A stretch of 64,000 bases of DNA from Dipteris shenzhenensis (taxonomy: Eukaryota > Polypodiophyta > Polypodiopsida > Gleicheniales). The notes beneath the pieces are model-generated. The model searched no databases. It had not been told where the DNA came from and worked only from the letters and a program-made list of their open reading frames with translations. Numbering within the stretch: position 1 is the stretch's first letter; each line of letters begins with the position of its first letter. The stretch lies in assembly GCA_047967505.1 (NCBI GenBank), contig CM106541.1; one strand, written 5' to 3'. A program made the position numbers and the translations under genes. Shown here piece by piece: positions 22,138-35,017 of this stretch.

Positions 22138-22500
22138 TGGCTTGCGTCTATATACGCGTCTAAATACGCATCTGATTCCCAGTGTAAGCATGCAAATAAA
22201 TGCGCTAATACACGTGCAAATAAACGCGCTGATAAACGCTATGTTAGACGGGCCAATCTTTTATCAGTTTAGATGCACAAATAGACATGTTAATACATGC
22301 ACAAATAGACATGCTGATTAACGCGATGTTAGACGGGCCCGTATTTTCTCAGTTTAAACACGCAAATAGATGTGCTATTTAAACGCACAAATAGACGAGT
22401 TGTTAGATGTGCTTTTAGATGCACCCGTAATTCCTCTACTCAAGCAATGCCTATAGATGCGCCCGCTATTTTGCGCATCTACCAAGCACGTCTATGGGTG
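22138..22500. repeat. Subterminal repeat array, element B right
   Basis: Copies of GCGTCTA, ACGCATCTG, AAATAGACATG, TTAGACGGGCC and TAGATGCGCCCG are seen. A longer unit is also duplicated: ACGCTATGTTAGACGGGCC at about 22236 and a near copy at about 22322. The array abuts the right terminal repeat. Confidence 0.85.
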
Positions 22501-22515
22501 CTTTATCTTGTTGTA
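22497..22515 (-). repeat. Terminal inverted repeat, element B right
   Basis: The complement reads TACAACAAGATAAAGCACC. It matches the left terminus except for the outermost base (T for C, i.e. A at 22515 on the plus strand) and one internal transition. ACC follows at 22516-22518. Confidence 0.85.
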
Positions 22516-23580
22516 ACCTACTCATCTTGTCAACTTACTATACCTAGCATGATCTAGAGGATTGATAAGAGAACTCATCCCAATGTATCTCTATATCTTT
22601 GAGATCCATCCATGCCCACTCATGCCTATCTGTGAACTAATGCGATTTTGGGTCCTGCTCTCTAAGCCGCTCAATGGAGGCCAAGTCCCATCTCAAGGCT
22701 CTCTCCCACACCTATAGAATTCTTTGATGGTGTAGGGCATGGGACAACAGCTCCTCACTACTACTCTAGATGGCCTCTATTGCCCACGTAGCCCATCTGC
22801 TCTCTAGGCTATCATCCAGCTGTCTTTAGATCTTTGCGGCTGCCTCTTGCACTTCTTGCTCCTGTAGAGGTGTTCAGGAATGCGGACCCTCTTCTGGGAG
22901 AGCCCTCGTTTAGGCTATTCAAGCTGTAAAATCATCAGGGAATTATCTGACATCATAGTACCTACCAAGATACCCATGGCACCACCCTTATGCAATGCCC
23001 AATCACCCACGTAGAAATGGTCAAGCCTCTCTACGAGACCATCATGCCTCTCTAAGAGACCATCATGCCTACGTTGTGACTGAACAAAAAACTAAGACTA
23101 CCTGGAAGTCTTGAGAGCTCTACCTCTCTCCAAAAGTATGTACCATACTCCATGAAGATAAACTTTTTCCAGGTGTTCGTCTCTAGTGTGTCGGCATCTT
23201 TGCATTAGATGCTCCTCCCAACTTGTCTTTTGCATGTTGTAGACTGTGGAAGTCCCCTCCAATAGTCCAACAGTCTACAATATTGGGAAGACACTTTGTC
23301 AAACGTCTCCAAAAAGCTAGGTGGTACTACTGACACATTGGAGCACATACATTCAAGATGCCTATCTTGGTGTCCCCAATCGTAATCCCCATCCAAACTA
23401 CCCTACCCATGATCAACTCTCCATGGCCAAAAACATCCCTTTGATAATGCTTATGATGCCAAAATGCAAACTCCCCCACTTTTGCCTACTACGGGGGATG
23501 ACATCGCTGGTCCCCTCCTTGGCAGAAGATGGTGGCATTGGTAGATGTCTACTACCTCTGAAAACATATGCTCTTGAATA
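22516..23580 (-). pseudogene. L1-like LINE ORF2 endonuclease region
   Basis: The minus-strand reading near 23400-23211 gives GVWMGITIGDTKIGILNV and then VDCWTIGGDFHSLQHAKDKL, which is the apurinic-endonuclease pattern (IGILNVYAPN then GDFN) of plant LINE ORF2, with H in place of the N of GDFN. Toward 22560 a helical linker-like stretch follows (SHALHHQRIL, WDLASIERLREQD). The endonuclease nicks target DNA for target-primed reverse transcription. Frames are broken and the reverse transcriptase is not present, since CACTA B starts at 22515. Confidence 0.6.
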
Positions 23581-24049
23581 AGAAGAAAGTCTAGAAGAAA
23601 GTTTGTGAAAGTAGTAGGAGGAGAGTGTGGGGGAGGCAGGGGGAGGGGGGAAGAGGGAGGAGGACGAGGCTACAGGGAGGAAGGGGGAGTGGTCGTGTGA
23701 GTTCTCACAATCATCAGGGGAGTGGAGGAAGAGGTCATTGGCTCTACAATCACTGGTGCTGCCAAAGCCCTTTGATCCTACTATTTGCTCTGCTCTTGGG
23801 GACCTTGGCCTACTGTTGCATTCAAGGGAGCAGTCTAGGTAGCTGTTGGGGTCCCTTTCTCCAGGAGGCTCTCATCTCACCTCTACCCACTTCTCCTTTG
23901 GCAAGGGAGGAGCTTGCTTCTCCTACAACTGAGGAGTGGTTTCACGCTCTGTCCTCTTTTGCTCTCTCTACCTAGCACATGACCGTCGTTGCTTTAGGGC
24001 ATTTCTATTGGGTTTCTTCTGCTTCACCTTGGCCCAAGCCTCTCAAGAA

Positions 24050-24720
24050 GGCTCTACCCAGGGTGTGTAGGACTCCATCCATTGACCTTTCCCCTATTGT
24101 TCTCCCTCCGGGCAAGTAGGTCACTGGTTGAGGCGTGGCTATGGAGCATCCCTACCTACCCTCTCCTATAGTCCTTGGCCATGTGTCCCATCTACCTACA
24201 ATGTAAACACTACCCTTGTAGGCTTGAAATCTCCATCCTCTATTTGAACTTTGATCCATCTAGTGTCTCCAAATGATCTCTTCTAGGAGAGTCTTTGGAC
24301 ACTCAACAATAAATCTGATCTTGGGGACCTCAGCATCTACAACCACTATAGTGGCCATATGTTGAGGTGATTCCAAAACCATGCTAAAGGCTCCCCCAAT
24401 GGAGTGAAGAATGGAAATGTACTCCATGGGGAACCCTGGGAAGACTCCATATCATCAATCATGAACCCATGGTACCAAGGGATAATGTAAAACAGGATGA
24501 GGGCCCAAAAAGATTGGGCTGCACTCCACTAGTGTCGAGGGAACTCAGTTGGAGAAGGAACACCTCTCTACCATAGATGGTAACCACTTGAATGTGATCC
24601 GCATCTAATGGTAAGCTTGCTTGGATCCAATCATGCACTTGGCTCTTGGTTGGTGTGAGGCCCAACTATCCATCCTGCCACTACCCTATATTGTAGTGAC
24701 TCTACGGCTTAATCTACTTG
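24050..24720 (-). pseudogene. L1-like LINE ORF1 (DUF4283 plus zinc knuckle), decayed
   Basis: The minus frame at 24665-24459 encodes TKSQVHDWIQASLPLDADHI and VTIYGREVFLLQLSSLDTSG, which match the DUF4283 domain of plant LINE ORF1. Downstream near 24215 the frame reads CLHCR-stop-MGHMAKDYRRG, a CCHC knuckle whose last Cys is Tyr. ORF1 is the RNA-binding coat of the LINE particle. It lies upstream of the endonuclease fragment at 22516-23580 on the same strand, so both probably belong to one element. Confidence 0.6.
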
Positions 24721-26386
24721 GTGTTTATCCTTTGGAGAGAGAAAAACCTTAATGAATTGGGGTATCAAGGGTGCTACCATGTGAGCCCCTCTAACCAAAA
24801 CAATGGTCATAACCAAAATTTGATCTCCACGAGAAAAACACAATGTTGCACGAGAAGAAGGGAAGGGAAAAGAGGGAGGTTAAGAGAGGACAAGCCCTGT
24901 CAAAGGACTCCAAAAAAAGAGGGCTGAAAGAGGTCAGCCAAAAGAGCTTAAGCAGGGGGTTCGAGGGCACCAACTACTACCAAGAACTTCAAAGAAAAAT
25001 CAAGAAAGACAACCAGCCAAGGGATGGATGCAGGCTGCTCCAAAAGTAACAACTCCAAAAAAACTAAAAGGACCTTGAAGTTCCTTCGAAATTGGTCTTT
25101 AGAGAACTGATAGGATAGCCACCTCCCAAGAAAAATTGCCAAGAGGGGTTTCAATACTAAAGAGTAGAGAAGAAGTCCACAAAACACTTGGGGGGCATCT
25201 TATAGTGTTGAAAGAAAGCTCCTCCTTCTTAAAAGGCCTAGCCCACTACTTGAGTCCTAGAGGCATGATGAACCAACAAAACAGGGGCTGCATACCAGAT
25301 TCTTGAGTGTATGCAGGGAGGTTGGGGCCTCCTTAACCACACCAAAGGCTAGGCAAGGGAGCTACCAAGCCTTGGCAAGTCACCTGAGACCAAGCAAAGA
25401 AGCCACCAACAAGCTCGAGCAGAGAAGCGAGCTACTTGTGGGTACCCCAGATAGGGGACGACCCCTATTTGTGAGTGATGAGTTGCCTAGAAAGGGCTTG
25501 CAAAGGCATGACAAAGGGTGAGGGAAGGAAGGAGAGGAAGGGGCAAAAAATGGGAGCTTGAGAGGATATAGAGGGGGAAGGAAGTGAGGGGGGTGAAGTG
25601 GAGGGTGGCAAAAATCTCAAGACAATAGTTCGAAAAAACAAAAGCAGGGTGTGTGTTAACCACCACCATGGTTAACAGTTCATGTAAGCGCCAAATGATG
25701 TGTAAGATAAAGTGGAGAAATAGAAGAGGATGTGAGATAGGCAATATGAGATCCACCTTGGAGATGTGGGCCCAAGTGCTTGTAAAAAAAGAACACGCCT
25801 TCAGGTAGGCTCTGCCAGTAGCAAAGCACCGAAGGTTCCTCCAAAAAACATCCATGGGCAATGAGGTACCCTCTCAATAGCCTCCATATGACTAACAAAC
25901 GAGTGACCTTGAATCTCTACAACTCCATGACCTTCTGCAATGTCTAGCCACCTAGCGCTAGCCGACCTCAGCCATATATCGTGCATACTAGACTCTCGGC
26001 CAGCCCAATGATAACTACAATGACATCATCGACCTACCTTTAGTGAAACGCAATGACCTCTAAGCTTTGTCTACTGCTCATGGCTTCAACAACCTAGCAG
26101 CATCCAATGTCCAAAGCTCTTCAATAGCAACCAGCCTCACATACGCTCCCTCAACAAGCCAAACAACGAAGGCAAAAGCACTGCCATCACATGCCTCCAC
26201 TTCAACAAACTCCAGTAATGCTTATGCGGGGTCTAGCTCCACCGACAGGCTTCTCCAAATGACCAGCATGCACAACAACATCTCGAGTAGACCAAACACC
26301 CACGCAGCTCACCAACATGCAAGGGAACCACTCCACACTGTCAATCTAACAAAAGTCTTGGCCAGTGATGGAATTTCATAGATTTT
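24721..26386. other. Unassigned, probably transposon debris
   Basis: No diagnostic protein motif is seen. The 24720-25200 part, on the minus strand, may be the 5' leader of the LINE. G-rich frames at 23620-23975 and 25500-25600 are compositional. Confidence 0.4.
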
Positions 26387-26512
26387 ATCAAAATCTATGA
26401 AGATTCTAGCCTACCTTATCATCACCCAGGGTTGAGCCCTAGAGTTGACATCAAAATCTATGAAGATTCTAGCCTACCTTATCATCACCCAGGGTTGAGC
26501 CCTAGAGTTGAC
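26387..26512. repeat. 63-bp perfect tandem duplication
   Basis: The unit starting ATCAAAATCTATGAAGATTC occurs at 26387-26449 and again at 26450-26512. The absence of visible divergence implies a recent event or conversion. Confidence 0.85.
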
Positions 26513-27980
26513 ACATGGCACAAGTTTACCACTTGGTCCCTAGCTTGCCATGTGGCAACCTCATCCACCACATCAACAAGGCTCCCAACTACCATGTCAC
26601 CACCATGGCCCACTGACACATCATCAACTAACACTGCAATGCCACATGATCTGGCACCGACTATGTGCCATGTCACCATGTTTGCCACATAGGCATACCT
26701 TGCCACCTCAGTCTGGCCACCTCATCAATGCCATGTGATAGAGCCCTCTGCTAGGCATAGTTGCCTCCACACATGCACACCTTTTCACATGGCACATGAC
26801 CCTTAGTATCCCACATTACCCTCCATGCCACATCATCATTTTGATCAACCTCTTGGGATCAAAGTTTGGCTATCCTTCCAGGAGCCATAACTTTTGATCC
26901 AGGTGGAATTTGGAGGTGATCCAAAAAGTAAAAATGATCGCCAGATCATGCTCTACATCTACCATATTACTTTTCTATAGGTCAGATTTATCCAATCCTT
27001 ATCATCAGAACCACCTCCTGATCCACTACAACATACCCATCACATAAAATGAATTAAGATAATATTCTTTTGCTACATTGGACGCTTCGACGTGTAGTCT
27101 AGCACTGCCATAGAGGATATCCAACTCCATCAAGCGAGTAAGCCATTGCCACATTACTCGATTAGTTCCCACCAGTGTTAGTCCCATTGGATCTATCATC
27201 GGTGTTCACATTTATACATTTGACACCAGTTTAGTACTCTTGGCACAGTGGCAGTTCCGTACATCAATGACACTTGGCAGTGATCTTCCTCGGATCCAAG
27301 ATTGATGCACACATCTTGCATGCACATATGCCACCCATGTATAGTCATATTCATTGATTGTTTTTGGCATTAGTTCTTACACACATACACATCAGCCTTA
27401 CAACCTCTTGGCTACTCCCAACACACAGTTGTCACCATTACATTACAAGCTTGATCTTTGGAATACACAATAGTTCTTTCACCATGACTTGGTTTTGATC
27501 GTTCAGCGTAAGCCCCCCAGAGGAAGCATACCGATTCTAGTGATGTATAGCCATCACATGTTTCTTGAATGAGCACGAGCAACCTTTCTAGAGTTAATCT
27601 CCTTTCAGATGAGCTTTCCCTTTAACATACAATTTTGGTTGTATCTTTTTGAGGTCTTTGTATTCCATGATAGCACTTTTCTAATTATTTTCATTTTAAA
27701 AAATTGTTTTTTTTCAGGCCCATGTGATTACATGAATATTAAGTCTCTACTCTTATGTCCTTGGTTGGTTTACTTCACATCCCCAGGAGTGTTACCACTT
27801 CTTTAAAGGCTCAAGAGTTGTCCACTAGTTTACTTCTCTCTCATCTACATATCATATGCCCTATCCACCACTAGCTCTTAGTCATAATTTTAATCAAAAT
27901 GAAACATACAACAAAGCCATGTAAGTTTAGGAATTGAAAGGAAGTCATGATGAGATCAACAATGAAGGAGAAAGAGTAGT
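26513..27980. other. No recognisable gene
   Basis: CA-rich low-complexity sequence (CCACATCATCAA, GCCACATGGC types) to about 26850, then AT-rich sequence. No motif, repeat array or splice-supported frame was found. Confidence 0.5.
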
Positions 27981-27989
27981 TTATGTGAA

Positions 27990-28337
27990 GATAGTGGGAG
28001 AGAGGGAAGGAGTCTCACTTGCGGCTTTCTCACTTACACAATGGCGGAATACACACAAAGGTGGAGGCTGAAAACAGTTTTCCTCTTCTTAGTTGTGAAA
28101 GGCAAAAGAACTCTAGTACAAAGAAATAGAAGAACCCTATATGTGGGTCTCAAACCAAACTCACCTAACTAAGGTGGCATACTAACTGAGCCACGAACTA
28201 GAGTAGATAAGGATAGCTATCATCCAGCTATTATTCATGGGGGTGGTGTACCAACCACATCTGTAGCTAACAAGTCGGTGACATAAATGCACAACGGTCA
28301 CCTTGGCATATCACGAGTGGAGCTCAATATCTCAACA
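27990..28337 (-). repeat. Candidate 3' LTR of the minus-strand copia
   Basis: On the minus strand, TGTTGAGATATTGAGCTCC starts at 28337 directly after a short purine stretch (GATAGAGAG), as expected for an LTR following the polypurine tract. The far boundary is uncertain. No second LTR copy is found upstream of gag. Confidence 0.45.
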
Positions 28338-31300
28338 CTCTCTATCGAGCTCAATCCCAATTCCTGCACACCAAGCAGGTCTCTGAACTTGTGCAGCTTC
28401 TCTGTGGCCCAATGCCTTCGTGAATATGTCAACTACCTGATCCTCTGTGCTAACATAAACTAGATCAATAAGACCTAGTAAAACCTTCTCCCGCACATAG
28501 TGATAATGCACCTCAATGTGCTTTGTTCTAGCATGATAGACTGGGTTATTTGCCAAGTGTATACTGCTCATGTTGTCACAATAAATGACAACTGGCCCAT
28601 CTGTAGACTGATGCATATCATAGAGTAGCTTATGCAACCAAGCTACCTCACATGCAACCATTACTGCACCCCTATACTCAGCGTCTGCGCTCGACAAGGC
28701 AACTGTAGGCTATTTCTTACTGCTCCAAGTGACTGCAGCACTCCCGAAAGAGAACACATATCCGCTGGTAGATCGTCTATCTGAAATACTACCAGCCCAA
28801 TCAGCATCAGTGTATCCATGCAACTGTATCTGAACCCCAGCCTCATAAAATAGTCCATACTGCAATGTGGACTTCACATACCTGAGTATGCGTCTAGCCG
28901 CATCCAAATGTGGTTTCCTTGGAGCCTACATAAACTGACTTACCAATTCAATAGCATAGCTCAAATCTGGCCTGGTAATAGTCATATAAATCAAACTTCC
29001 TACTATGCATCTGTACATACTAGGGTCTTCTAAAAGCTCACCTGCATCTATGCTCAGCTTCACATTCTGCTCCAAAGGAAGTGAAATAGGCTTACAGCCT
29101 GTCATCCCATATTTAAACAGCATGTCCAATCCATACTGCCTCTGCAAGAGCTGTATCCCACTTGGTGATCTAATCACCTCAATGCCCAAGAAATAATGTA
29201 GCTCTCCCAAATCTGTCATCTCAAACTTTTGCTTCAATAACATTTTCACGTGAAGGATATCTTCATCACTATCAGCTGTGATGATCAAATCATCAAGATA
29301 AATGACAAGCAGCATATTATCTTTCTCTATTTTTCTCACATAAAGTGAGAAATCTGCCTTGGAAATCTGAAAGCCAATAGTGACAAGATACTTTCCTATC
29401 TTATCAGACCATGCTCTAGGTGCTTGCTTCAAGCCATACAAGGCTTTCTTCAACCTGCAAACAAACTCAGGATGAATAGCATGAACATAACCTGGTGGCT
29501 GCTCCATAAAAACCTCTTCTTGCAAATCACCATGCAAGAAGGCATTCTTTACATCCATCTGATGTAAAGACCATCCCTTTGATGCAGCCATAGCAATGAC
29601 TACTCTTATGGTTGCCATCCTTGCAACCGGACTGAATGTTTCTTCATAATCAATGCCATATGTCTATGCATACCCTTGACAACTAATCTTGCCTTGTATC
29701 TGTTCACAGAACCATTTGCATTGTGCTTGCCCTTATAAACCCACTTACAGCCAATTGCATTCTCGTCTTTAGGCAAAGGCACCAATTCCCATGTAGCATT
29801 TTCTTCCAAGGCATCCATTTCTTCATCCATGGCTTTCTCCCATTTTTCTTTTCCCATGGCTTGCTCAAAAGAAGTGGGTTCTGGTTCCTGTATCACTTTG
29901 ACCATATAGGCATAGTGAATGGCTGTAAATCCATCATATTTTAGCCTATCCATAAGATATCTAGCTCTGGTAGACCTGTGAAAAATAGGCTCATTTCCAG
30001 GTGCTCTTAAAGCATCCCTGGTCTTCCTTACTCCAGGTGTAACAACAAAAGGAATACCCAACTCATCATCAATGCTCTGTTCTGAGCCATTGGATTCACC
30101 ATCCACATAAGAGTGACCTACATTCACATCAAACATGGGCTGATCTACCTTCTCTTTTCCTTTTCATGATACCGGCATACCACTATCTGCATTGCTTTGC
30201 AGAGATTCTCCTGATCTCAATCTGCCTATCCATGGCAAAGTATGTGAACCACTACTAGAGGACACTGTAGGTCCACTAATATTTTGTGATTGCTGCTGTG
30301 AATTCTGTGCAACATTACCATTTTGTGCATCTACATCAATGATCACATTTACTAGTTTATACCAGCTGCTCATCTCATCAAAAACAACTTCTGTGCTCAT
30401 TGTAAACTTATGAGTAGAAGGGTTATAGCATCTATACCCTTTCTGCTGTAGAGAATAACCAATAAAGATGCACTTCTCAGCTTTTGGATCCAACTTGGAC
30501 CTCAACTCATCTGGCACATTAACATAGGCAATGCAACCAAAAATTTTCAAATGAGAAATATCTGGTTTCCTACCAATATACATCTCCTCTAGCGTTATGC
30601 CATGTATTGCTGCAGTGGGAGTCCTATTCATTATGTAAACTGCTATAGCAACTGCTTCAACCCAATAATAATCTAGAAGGTCTTTTTCATTTAGCATGGC
30701 CCGAAATACCTCTCTAATATGCCTGCTTTTCCTTTCTGCAAGTCCATTTTGCTGTGGGGTATGACTGCATGAATATTGCTGGTTTATGCCATGCTCATGC
30801 AGGAACCTTGCAAACTCATTTGAGAGATACTCTCCCCCTCCATCTGACCTTAGGCATTTTATTTGTAGGCCTGTTTCTTTTTCAGCCCTAGCTTTAAAAG
30901 CTTTGAAGTGCCCAAACACTTCACTTTTCTTTTTCATAAAATACACCCAAACTTTTCTGCTGTAGTCATCAATTAAAGTGACAAAATAATGACAGCCTCC
31001 AATAGATGCAGCTTTAGTAGTCCACACATTAGAGTGGATTAATTCCAATGGCTTCTTACTCTATTGAACATGCCTAGGAAATGGTTTCCTTGCCTGTTTT
31101 CCAAATTGACAGGCTTCACAAACCTTATGCATTTCTGCAACCTTGAATTTAGGCAATCTTGCAACAATATTTTAGGCCTGCATTGATTTAAGTCGATGTA
31201 CATTAACATGACCAATGCGTTTATGCCAGATATCAATATCTGCAACAACACCGGTCCCATGTGCAAACATTGTTACACTCAATTCAGGCATGTCCGCATC

Positions 31301-32520
31301 TAACATAAACATCCTGCCCTTCTTCTTTCCTTTTGCTATCAAGCGACCGTTATTTTTCATATCCTCAACAAAGCATCCATGAGGATTAAATCTGACCTGC
31401 AAGCCCTGCTCAACCATTTGACCAATAGAAACTAGGTTCTTGGTGATATTCGGGACATGAAATGCATCAACATGTATTTCTTTTTCCCATCCTACATAGA
31501 CAAAGGAATTTTACCAATCTGCACAATAGGATGTGCAGTATCATCACTAGTCTCCACAAATCCTGGTTTTTCCATTTTCCTTGCATCCTGCATCCATTCT
31601 GCATGACCTGTCATGTGGTTTGACGCACTTGAGTCAACATATCACACATCATTTCGTTCTTCTGCACTTGTCACAGAATTGGTCATGTGCTGCACCATAA
31701 ATAGATGCTCATTTCTGTCATCACCCTGTCTACTAGAAGATGCATAATTGCCTTGCTGCAATTTTTCATTCATAATGTCATTCTGCTTTTTGTAGCAGTC
31801 TTTGGCCATATGACCCATTTTACCACAATAGTAGCATTCAACATTGATGTTTGCATTTTGGCCTCTTTGCCATTCACCATGACCTCTTTGGCTCCCCCTG
31901 CCTCTAGAGTTACCATGTCCTCCTCCAAAGGACTAGTTTTCTTGAGTTTGCTGCATATTCTGATTTCTACCATGGCCTCCAGATCGGCCTCCTCTACCTT
32001 TGCCTCTACCTCTTCCAGCATTTGAGTAGAAGACAGTTTCTTTTGAAGTTCCTCCTGAAGAAGATGCACCACCATTTCTCTACTCTTCAGAAATTAGAAG
32101 AGCAAACAACGCCTCAAAATCAGAAAATTTTTCACGGATGGCAATGGATGTCCAGAACTGTGCATAATCCTTTCCTAGACCATTCAAGGTCACAGAAACT
32201 AGATCATCATCTTCTACTGGCAACCCAATGGAAGCAAGTGCATCTGCAATTTTCTTCACCTTCATGTGGTAGTCATTGATGCTCATATTTTCTCTCTGCA
32301 CATTGTGCAACTCCTGCTTGAGAGCTACATTTTCCTAGCTTGCATATTTGTGTTGTACATTTTTGCCAAAGTATCCCATGCCTCCTTTGGCGTACTTGCA
32401 TCCTAAATATGCACAATCATAGAATCCGAAATACTGATAGAAAACCAGTACATAACTTTTCTGGCTCTCTCATGCCATCCTTTAAATGCCTGCCCACAAT
32501 CTTCACATATAATGCAACCC
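28332..32520 (-). pseudogene. Ty1/copia Gag-Pol, disabled (minus strand)
   Basis: In coding order: Gag (about 32520-31780) with WDTLAKMYNTNMQARKM, SINDYHMKVKKIADALASIG and zinc knuckle CYYCGKMGHMAKDC; pre-integrase WHKRIGHVN (31230); integrase (31048-30164) with HSNVW, RSDGGGEY and NGLAERKS; reverse transcriptase (about 29900-28926) with QMDVKNAFLHG and YLDD (about 29300); RNase H (28907-28332) with TDADWAG, SSADAEYRGA and YCDNMSS. The first integrase Asp is Asn. Stops at KM*LKQ, HI*DAST, QA*NI, VQ*SKK, FM*APR and KK*PTV and a frameshift near 29640 disable it. The Gag N-terminus and 5' LTR are lost. The stops fit CAG/CAA to TAG/TAA changes. Confidence 0.9.
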
Positions 32521-33469
32521 CAAACCATATTGCTTGATCACTAAAGGAAAAGATAAGAAAGCACCATCAGCATGAAGCACATCATCCATAAATTGAATCC
32601 CTTTTGAGGAAATAAAATAAGCTCGTCTAGGTTTTTGCAATGCTATTAGACGAGCAAAGACCTTTGACCACTGCAAACTCTTAGCATGCAAGGAATTCCC
32701 ATCAAGAGAATTGCAATATTGCCATTTAAGATGGGAGAGTATTTTTTTAAATCCGAAAACATTCGAGAGGAAAAAGTGCATTCCTTAACTTTACCATCAA
32801 TATACACCATACCAAAATCCCATTGAATGGGCTACTAGTGCCCAAACGTATGAGTAGTCAAATGTGAAAGCAAATGATGCATCATAGTGACCCAAGGCTA
32901 ATCACCCTACATAAACTCCAACATCATTGTCCCTTTAATTGCCAAAAGATATATATGAATATTCAAGATATTTAAACCACAGTGGAGGACGAGAGCAAGG
33001 GAAGCCCCTTGAGCTGAGCATTCCTCGTCAAGAGAAACCCTCCTCCTCTTTTGTCCTTCTTTGCTTCTCTGCCATCCTCTCCTAGAATCTTGCCTCCAAG
33101 CTATGCTTTTTTTTTCCATCTAATCTTTCACTTCGTGGACTTGCCCTTTTGTCTAATCCTATGTTCTCTACTCCCCAAGATGGTAATCAAGTGGACAACA
33201 TCGTACCAACTTCCTACAATGGTGTGCTATAAGCATCTTGCAAGGGTCTCTACACTCCTCTACTGATTTCTTCAGTTGGTTGTCCCAACGAGTGCATCAT
33301 GCTCAGCCAAATATGTAGCATTGTTTAACTATAGATTCAAATGCAGCTTCTTTGTCCAACAAAGGGAAAATGATAGTAGAAAAGATAGAAGTTGCTATCA
33401 TTGACGAAGATGTTCTATTTCACTCTATACAATGGCTTGAGACACATGCTATAATCTTGCCCACCTACT
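32521..33469. other. No recognisable gene
   Basis: A minus-strand frame at 32781-32521 (GIQFMDDVLHADGAFLSFPL) is open but unassigned and sits where the copia gag start and 5' LTR should be. Otherwise AT-rich with no feature. Confidence 0.45.
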
Positions 33470-34090
33470 CTTTTCTTGGACAAATGGATAAGAGAAAATT
33501 GGATTAAGAAGGGCTGGGTGGTTCAAACAGTAAGGTCCCTTTATAAAGGTTATCTTGATTTTTTTCTTGAAAGGACAAAAATAGCGTTGGTAGTTATGAA
33601 CTATTCTTTATGGTCCAGTGTACCTCAAACTTTGGTCTCTGCCTCCATCAATCCTAAGTTTCCAGAGCCACCAAGGTTGCTGTTTGGGTAGAGCTACCCA
33701 ATCTTCTTCTGGCATTTTGTAGCTAGGATAACGAAATCTGTTTGACTCTAGGGAAGGTATTTGGTGCTGAAAAGGAGTTCATAAATCCAAGTGCTCACCC
33801 TCAAGTCTATGTGCTCATGGACCTTGTAGGGAGCTTCCTGAGAATTTGCTTATTTACCCCAAGTCTTGTCCTCAGCCTCGATTACAAGAGCTTGTGTATA
33901 AGAACCTACCCAACTGGTGTTTTGTTTGCAGGAGAGTAGGTCACATAGTTAAGGAATATCCTAACAAGCGACCTCAAGTGGTTGCTATCTTTTCCTCTTC
34001 AAAACAGCAAAGCAAAGCACAAGGGGCTATTGTCAGTTCCTCTCATGAATGGAGAGAAGTCAAAAAACCAATTTATACAAGTTTGTAAGA
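33470..34090 (+). pseudogene. L1-like LINE ORF1 fragment (DUF4283 plus zinc knuckle)
   Basis: Plus-strand frames read GWVVQTVRSLYKGYLDFFLE, then after frame changes LVYKNLPNWCFVCRRVGHIV with KEYPNKRP. This gives C-x2-C-x4-H with the last Cys replaced by Tyr, the zinc knuckle that follows DUF4283 in plant LINE ORF1. A charged Ser-rich tail follows. No ORF2 follows in this orientation. Confidence 0.6.
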
Positions 34091-35017
34091 AAAAGGAATT
34101 GCCTTGAAGGGTATGCAAGTATGTGGGGCTGCTATAAGTGGAGCCCTTGAAAGTAAAGTTTTGAATAGCAAAGGTGTTGCAACAAATGAGTGAGTAGCTC
34201 ATGTTCCCCTTCTCAATAATTTTAGTGTGCTGCTATAGTTAGAGGAGGAGAACATGCAAATTGGAGTTGTGACAGAGGATATGTTTAAAGGATAGCTCGG
34301 CGCTCTTGATATAGAGATGCTAGGAAACTTAGAGGATGCTCAAACTGACCACCATCAACTTGTCTGAGAAGCAAGCTAGTACCATAAAGAGTAGGTTGTC
34401 AAAAATCCCTGTGAAACAAATCACAGATGCATTTGGTCCATAGGGACCAGTAAACAAGAAGAAAGGTAGTAAGAAGGCATGAAAGGAAGACTATAGAGAG
34501 CATTATATCTTTGGTATGGTTAGACAGGCAATGTATTTCTTGAATCTGTTGAGATAATGATATGAATAAATAAAACTTGCAATTTTTTTTGGGGGAAAAA
34601 AAGGATACCACCATGCATCTTTAGTGAACAGAGGTCCTTCATGGAGAGTAATCTAATGCTCTTACTGCCATGCTTTGAGTGCTAGATATGAAACATGAAA
34701 TAGCCTTCTTGCCAAACATCATCAAGGGTAAAAAGATTTATCTATAAGCAACCAAATTTGATTGTTGTTTGCTCCTTCCCACGGCTTTTGCAGGAAGAGC
34801 AGGGTATTCTCAGTATGCAGGGTTCCGAGGCTCTTTGTCACCTACAGATATATCGAGGTTGTTGTTTGTAGTATACGTGCAGCTTAGGACCTCGAGTTGT
34901 ATTCCGGTGAGAGATGTAGGCTCAAGTGTGGTAAGCAAACATAGTGCATGCATGTGTAAAAAGAACGTGTATCATCATGATTGAGGTAATGAAGGCTTTC
35001 ATCTTCATTGGGGGTTG
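34091..35017. other. No recognisable gene
   Basis: AT-rich sequence. The first 300 bp may be the tail of the LINE ORF1. No motif was found. Confidence 0.45.

Larger units (their letters stand above)
11997..22515 (+). mobile_element. CACTA/EnSpm element B, two-ended, with nested copia
   Basis: The left terminus reads CACAACAAGACAAAGCACC. The right terminus, complemented, reads ACAACAAGATAAAGCACCC, with its outermost base A (22515) where symmetry predicts G. The two ends share about 28 bp of inverted homology extending into CATAGA-YG. ACC flanks both sides. Contents from left to right: subterminal array, remnant of the second gene (minus), TNP2-like transposase (plus) interrupted by a 5.1-kb copia, and right subterminal array. 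Without copia and its duplication the element is about 5.4 kb. Both genes are damaged, so it is not autonomous. Confidence 0.88.
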
